From Bacteroidales bacterium (GTDB taxonomy: Bacteria; Bacteroidota; Bacteroidia; Bacteroidales; P3), in the NCBI GenBank assembly GCA_016296345.1, contig JAEDJL010000029.1:1-25893 (forward strand): a stretch of 25,893 nt of DNA. Direction: 5' to 3'. The notes under the pieces were generated by a model, which saw only the letters and a program-made list of their open reading frames with translations, made no database searches and had not been told where the DNA came from. A program made the position numbers and the translations under genes. Position 1 is the stretch's first letter. The number at the start of each line of letters is the position of its first letter. Positions 23,956 to 25,893 of the stretch are shown here, one piece after another.

Positions 23956-24705
23956 ATGAACCTAACCTTGAAAATATGGCGTCAAGAAAATGCGAGAGCA
24001 AAGGGACGCTTTGAAACATATAAGTTGGAAAATATTTCGCCCGACTGCTCTTTCTTGGAGATGTTGGACATTTTGAACGAACAATTAGTGAACAAACTCT
24101 CCCACCCTGTATGCTTTGACAACGATTGTCGCGAGGGAATTTGCGGAATGTGCGGATTGTATATCAATGGTCGCCCTCACGGACCGGACGACGGCGTTAC
24201 AACCTGCCAGTTGCACATGAGACGTTTCAAAGACGGCGACACAATCGTGATAGAACCTTGGAGAGCAAAACCATTCCCTATCATCAGAGACTTGGTTGTT
24301 GATAGAACTGCTTTCGACAAGATAATTCAAGAAGGAGGATACATCTCTGCAACAACCGGAGGAGTGCCTGACGCAAACGCAATCCCTATTCCAAAACACA
24401 AAGCAGACGAAGCAATGGATTCGGCTTCGTGTATAGGTTGCGGAGCTTGCGTTGCAGCCTGCAAAAACGCCTCTGCAATGTTGTTTGTTTCGGCAAAAGT
24501 GTCCCAAATGGCTTTGTTGCCACAAGGAAGACCCGAAGCTGCCAAGAGAGTACAGGCAATGGTTGCAAAAATGGACGAACTCGGATTTGGAAACTGCACC
24601 AACACCTACGCTTGCGAGGCAGAATGTCCTAAGAGCATCAAGCGTAGCAACATTGCACGCATGAACCGAGAGTTCCTTTGTGCAAAAACCTGCTCTGAAG
24701 AGTAG
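23956..24705 (+). CDS. sdhB: Succinate dehydrogenase/fumarate reductase iron-sulfur subunit
   Basis: It carries the iron-sulfur clusters linking flavin to the membrane subunit. The 249-aa protein has the plant-type [2Fe-2S] ligands in CREGICGMCG with a later cysteine in TTCQLH, and a C-terminal domain with CIGCGACVAACKN, then NCTNTYACEAECP, which together supply the ligands of the [4Fe-4S] and [3Fe-4S] clusters. The ATG lies one base after the sdhA stop, so translation is probably coupled. It is the last gene of the operon and is followed by a terminator. Confidence 0.97.
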   Translation: MNLTLKIWRQENARAKGRFETYKLENISPDCSFLEMLDILNEQLVNKLSHPVCFDNDCREGICGMCGLYINGRPHGPDDGVTTCQLHMRRFKDGDTIVIEPWRAKPFPIIRDLVVDRTAFDKIIQEGGYISATTGGVPDANAIPIPKHKADEAMDSASCIGCGACVAACKNASAMLFVSAKVSQMALLPQGRPEAAKRVQAMVAKMDELGFGNCTNTYACEAECPKSIKRSNIARMNREFLCAKTCSEE

Positions 24706-24741
24706 ATAGACTAAAACTAATATTCTTTTTCATGATTCTGA

Positions 24742-24774
24742 GGGGGAACGTTCGTGAGAACACTTCCCCTTTTT
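24742..24774 (+). terminator. Intrinsic terminator of the sdhCAB operon
   Basis: GGGGAA pairs with TTCCCC and GTTC with GAAC around a GTGA loop, with a small internal mismatch, followed by TTTTT. It begins 37 nt after the sdhB stop. It also limits read-through into the IS element downstream. Confidence 0.8.
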
Positions 24775-24917
24775 CATTTTCAGACAGCTCGAAAGGCTCT
24801 AAATTCATTGGGACTGTGGAACTATGTTATACGGCTCAGTAGAAAATTAGTGGGGATCTAGGTTGCTAAAACAAAACTTATACCGACCTTTGCAACATGG
24901 AAAAAGATTACTTAAAT
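24775..24917. other. Unassigned stretch between the sdh terminator and the IS element
   Basis: No credible gene is present. The only ATG after a promoter-like segment (24897) opens a frame of five codons. A weak TTG (24863) plus GACCTTTG (24885-24892) pair at 19 bp may be a remnant promoter. The IS may have landed just downstream of it. Confidence 0.4.
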
Positions 24918-24960
24918 AACGTGAGTTCTATGAAATATAATTCATTGAAAATTTGGTAAT

Positions 24961-25020
24961 TAGCGAAATTCTTCGTAACTTTGTAGTGAATAAAAACAAT
25001 AAAACAAAAGAATTTCGCTA
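24961..25020 (+). repeat. Perfect 13-bp inverted repeat spanning the transposase promoter and start codon
   Basis: TAGCGAAATTCTT at 24961-24973 is the exact reverse complement of AAGAATTTCGCTA at 25008-25020, with 34 nt between. The right arm ends on the A of the transposase ATG. The left arm lies upstream of the predicted -7 box, so only transcripts entering from outside the IS would contain both arms. Confidence 0.9.
24976..24983 (+). promoter_or_regulatory. Promoter -7 box of the transposase (TAnnTTTG type)
   Basis: Plus strand TAACTTTG, predicting a leader of roughly 30 nt before the ATG at 25020. It lies between the two arms of the 13-bp inverted repeat. Confidence 0.55.
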
Positions 25021-25893
25021 TGATTACCGAGGACAAAATTACTGAAATTTTCTGTGTTGCTGATGATTTCTGCAAAGTTTTTGATGCACAGATGGCAAAA
25101 TATACGTTTAAGGCAGAAGGAAAACGCAAATACCACCGTGAAAGCCGTATGTCAAAGGCAGAAATCATGGTTATAATGATTCTCTTTCATTCATCAGGGT
25201 ATCGCTGTCTAAAGCATTTCTATCTCGAAAAGGTATGCAAGAATATGCGACATCTGTTTCCCAAGGTGGTATCATACAACCGTTTTGTTGAATTGGAACG
25301 GGAGATTGCTATCCCATTGACAGTGTTCATCAAGAAGGTTCTACTTGGCAAATGTACAGGTATCAGCTTTGTGGACAGTACCCCTCTGCGAGTATGCAAG
25401 AACCAGAGAATCCATATTCACAAAACCTTCAAGGGTATCGCACAAAGAGGCAAATGCTCCATGGGTTGGTTCTTTGGATTCAAGCTTCATCTGATATGCA
25501 ATGAGAAGGGTGAATTGCTCAACTTTATGATAACGCCCGGTGATGTTGACGACCGCAAACCTCTTGAATATAAGGCTTTTGTCGAATTTATATATGGAAA
25601 ACTCGTTGGAGATAAAGGCTATATTGGAAAGCATCTGTTTGAAAGACTTTTTGTGGATGGCATTCAGCTTATCACGAAACTCAAAAGCAACATGAAGGGA
25701 GCTTTGATGTCTGTTTCCGACAAACTGCTGCTCAGGAAGAGAGCTATCATTGAGACTGTGAATGACGAACTGAAGAACATTGCACAAGTCGAGCATTCAA
25801 GACATAGAAGTTTTGATAATTTCTTAGTCAACCTTCTGGGAGGTATAGCTGCATACTGCTACTTCCCAAAGAAACCAACCATACGAGTACAGA
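25020..25893 (+). CDS. IS982-family transposase (cut by window edge)
   Basis: A DDE transposase, translated by me from ATG 25020 to the window end: 291 residues without a stop, close to the full length of about 290-305 in this family. The N-terminus is MITEDKITEIFCVADDFCKV. The catalytic triad is D119 in SFVDSTPLRVC, D198 in LVGDKGYIG, and E245 in RAIIETVNDELKN, the IS982 layout with the R...E...LK end. The segment AQRGKCSMGWFFGFKLH is also typical. No frameshift or internal stop is seen, so it may be active. Translation may be held back in read-through RNA by the inverted repeat at its start. Confidence 0.92.
   Translation, partial: MITEDKITEIFCVADDFCKVFDAQMAKYTFKAEGKRKYHRESRMSKAEIMVIMILFHSSGYRCLKHFYLEKVCKNMRHLFPKVVSYNRFVELEREIAIPLTVFIKKVLLGKCTGISFVDSTPLRVCKNQRIHIHKTFKGIAQRGKCSMGWFFGFKLHLICNEKGELLNFMITPGDVDDRKPLEYKAFVEFIYGKLVGDKGYIGKHLFERLFVDGIQLITKLKSNMKGALMSVSDKLLLRKRAIIETVNDELKNIAQVEHSRHRSFDNFLVNLLGGIAAYCYFPKKPTIRVQ

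Larger units (their letters stand above)
24918..25893 (+). mobile_element. IS982-family insertion sequence, right end beyond the window
   Basis: The transposase at 25020 onward identifies the family. The left boundary is a guess: an ACGTGAG sequence at 24918 would leave about 100 bp before the gene, as is usual for these roughly 1-kb elements. The terminal repeat cannot be confirmed because the right end and target duplication are not in the window. It shares no sequence with the 21-bp dyad islands. Confidence 0.7.

Noticed and set aside
24897..24914. A host gene start interrupted by the IS
   Set aside because: The ATG at 24897 opens only five codons before a stop, so there is no evidence of a broken gene.

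Overview
The window looks like a piece of a Bacteroidota chromosome, most likely Bacteroidales. The support is as follows. Promoter-like boxes of the TAnnTTTG type stand upstream of most operons. There is an outer-membrane beta-barrel protein of the CarboxypepD_reg plus plug type, a DUF4835/PorD-like gene, a PG_1098-like THUMP-like methyltransferase, a fumarate reductase/succinate dehydrogenase operon with a diheme cytochrome b subunit, and an IS982-family insertion sequence. I cannot name the genus. Almost all genes are housekeeping genes, closely packed. No tRNA, rRNA or CRISPR array was seen.

Layout. Minus strand 1-7148: typA (cut by the left edge), alaS, and the operon bamD-rpoZ-coaBC-porD (read right to left). 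Plus strand 7265-8900: mtgA and a PAP2-family phosphatase. Minus strand 8988-15929: an HU gene with its own promoter and terminator, and a six-cistron run manC-asnS-rpoN::M23 peptidase-ribH-fmt, in which the rpoN and peptidase parts form one open frame. Plus strand 16388-18856: a large outer-membrane receptor-like protein. Minus strand 18865-20755: a PG_1098-like methyltransferase and ung. Plus strand 21075-24705: sdhC(frdC)-sdhA-sdhB followed by a terminator. Plus strand from about 24918 to the right edge: an IS982-type element, cut by the window end.

The most unusual content is a family of short dyad elements not explained by the genes. There are six islands (930-1005, 3720-3795, 7997-8072, 11887-11941, 16114-16189, 20811-20886). 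Each is built of 13-bp near-palindromic cores, consensus AAAACG(G/C)CGTTTT, repeated at exactly 21 bp with 8-bp spacers. Five islands have four cores and are exactly 76 bp; one has three. In the four-core islands spacer 1 (about RGCAAAAT) is roughly the reverse complement of spacer 3 (about ATTTTRGC), so the whole element is a nested inverted repeat. Because 21 bp is both two helical turns and seven codons, the cores lie on one face of the DNA and the element can be read through in several frames. Two islands have in fact entered coding sequence: one encodes the last 14 residues of AlaS, and one replaces the expected end of rpoN, joining it in frame to a secreted M23/LysM peptidase and supplying part of its signal-peptide region. 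I regard this 21-bp tetrad element, and the sigma-54-peptidase fusion it has created, as the best candidates for something undescribed.
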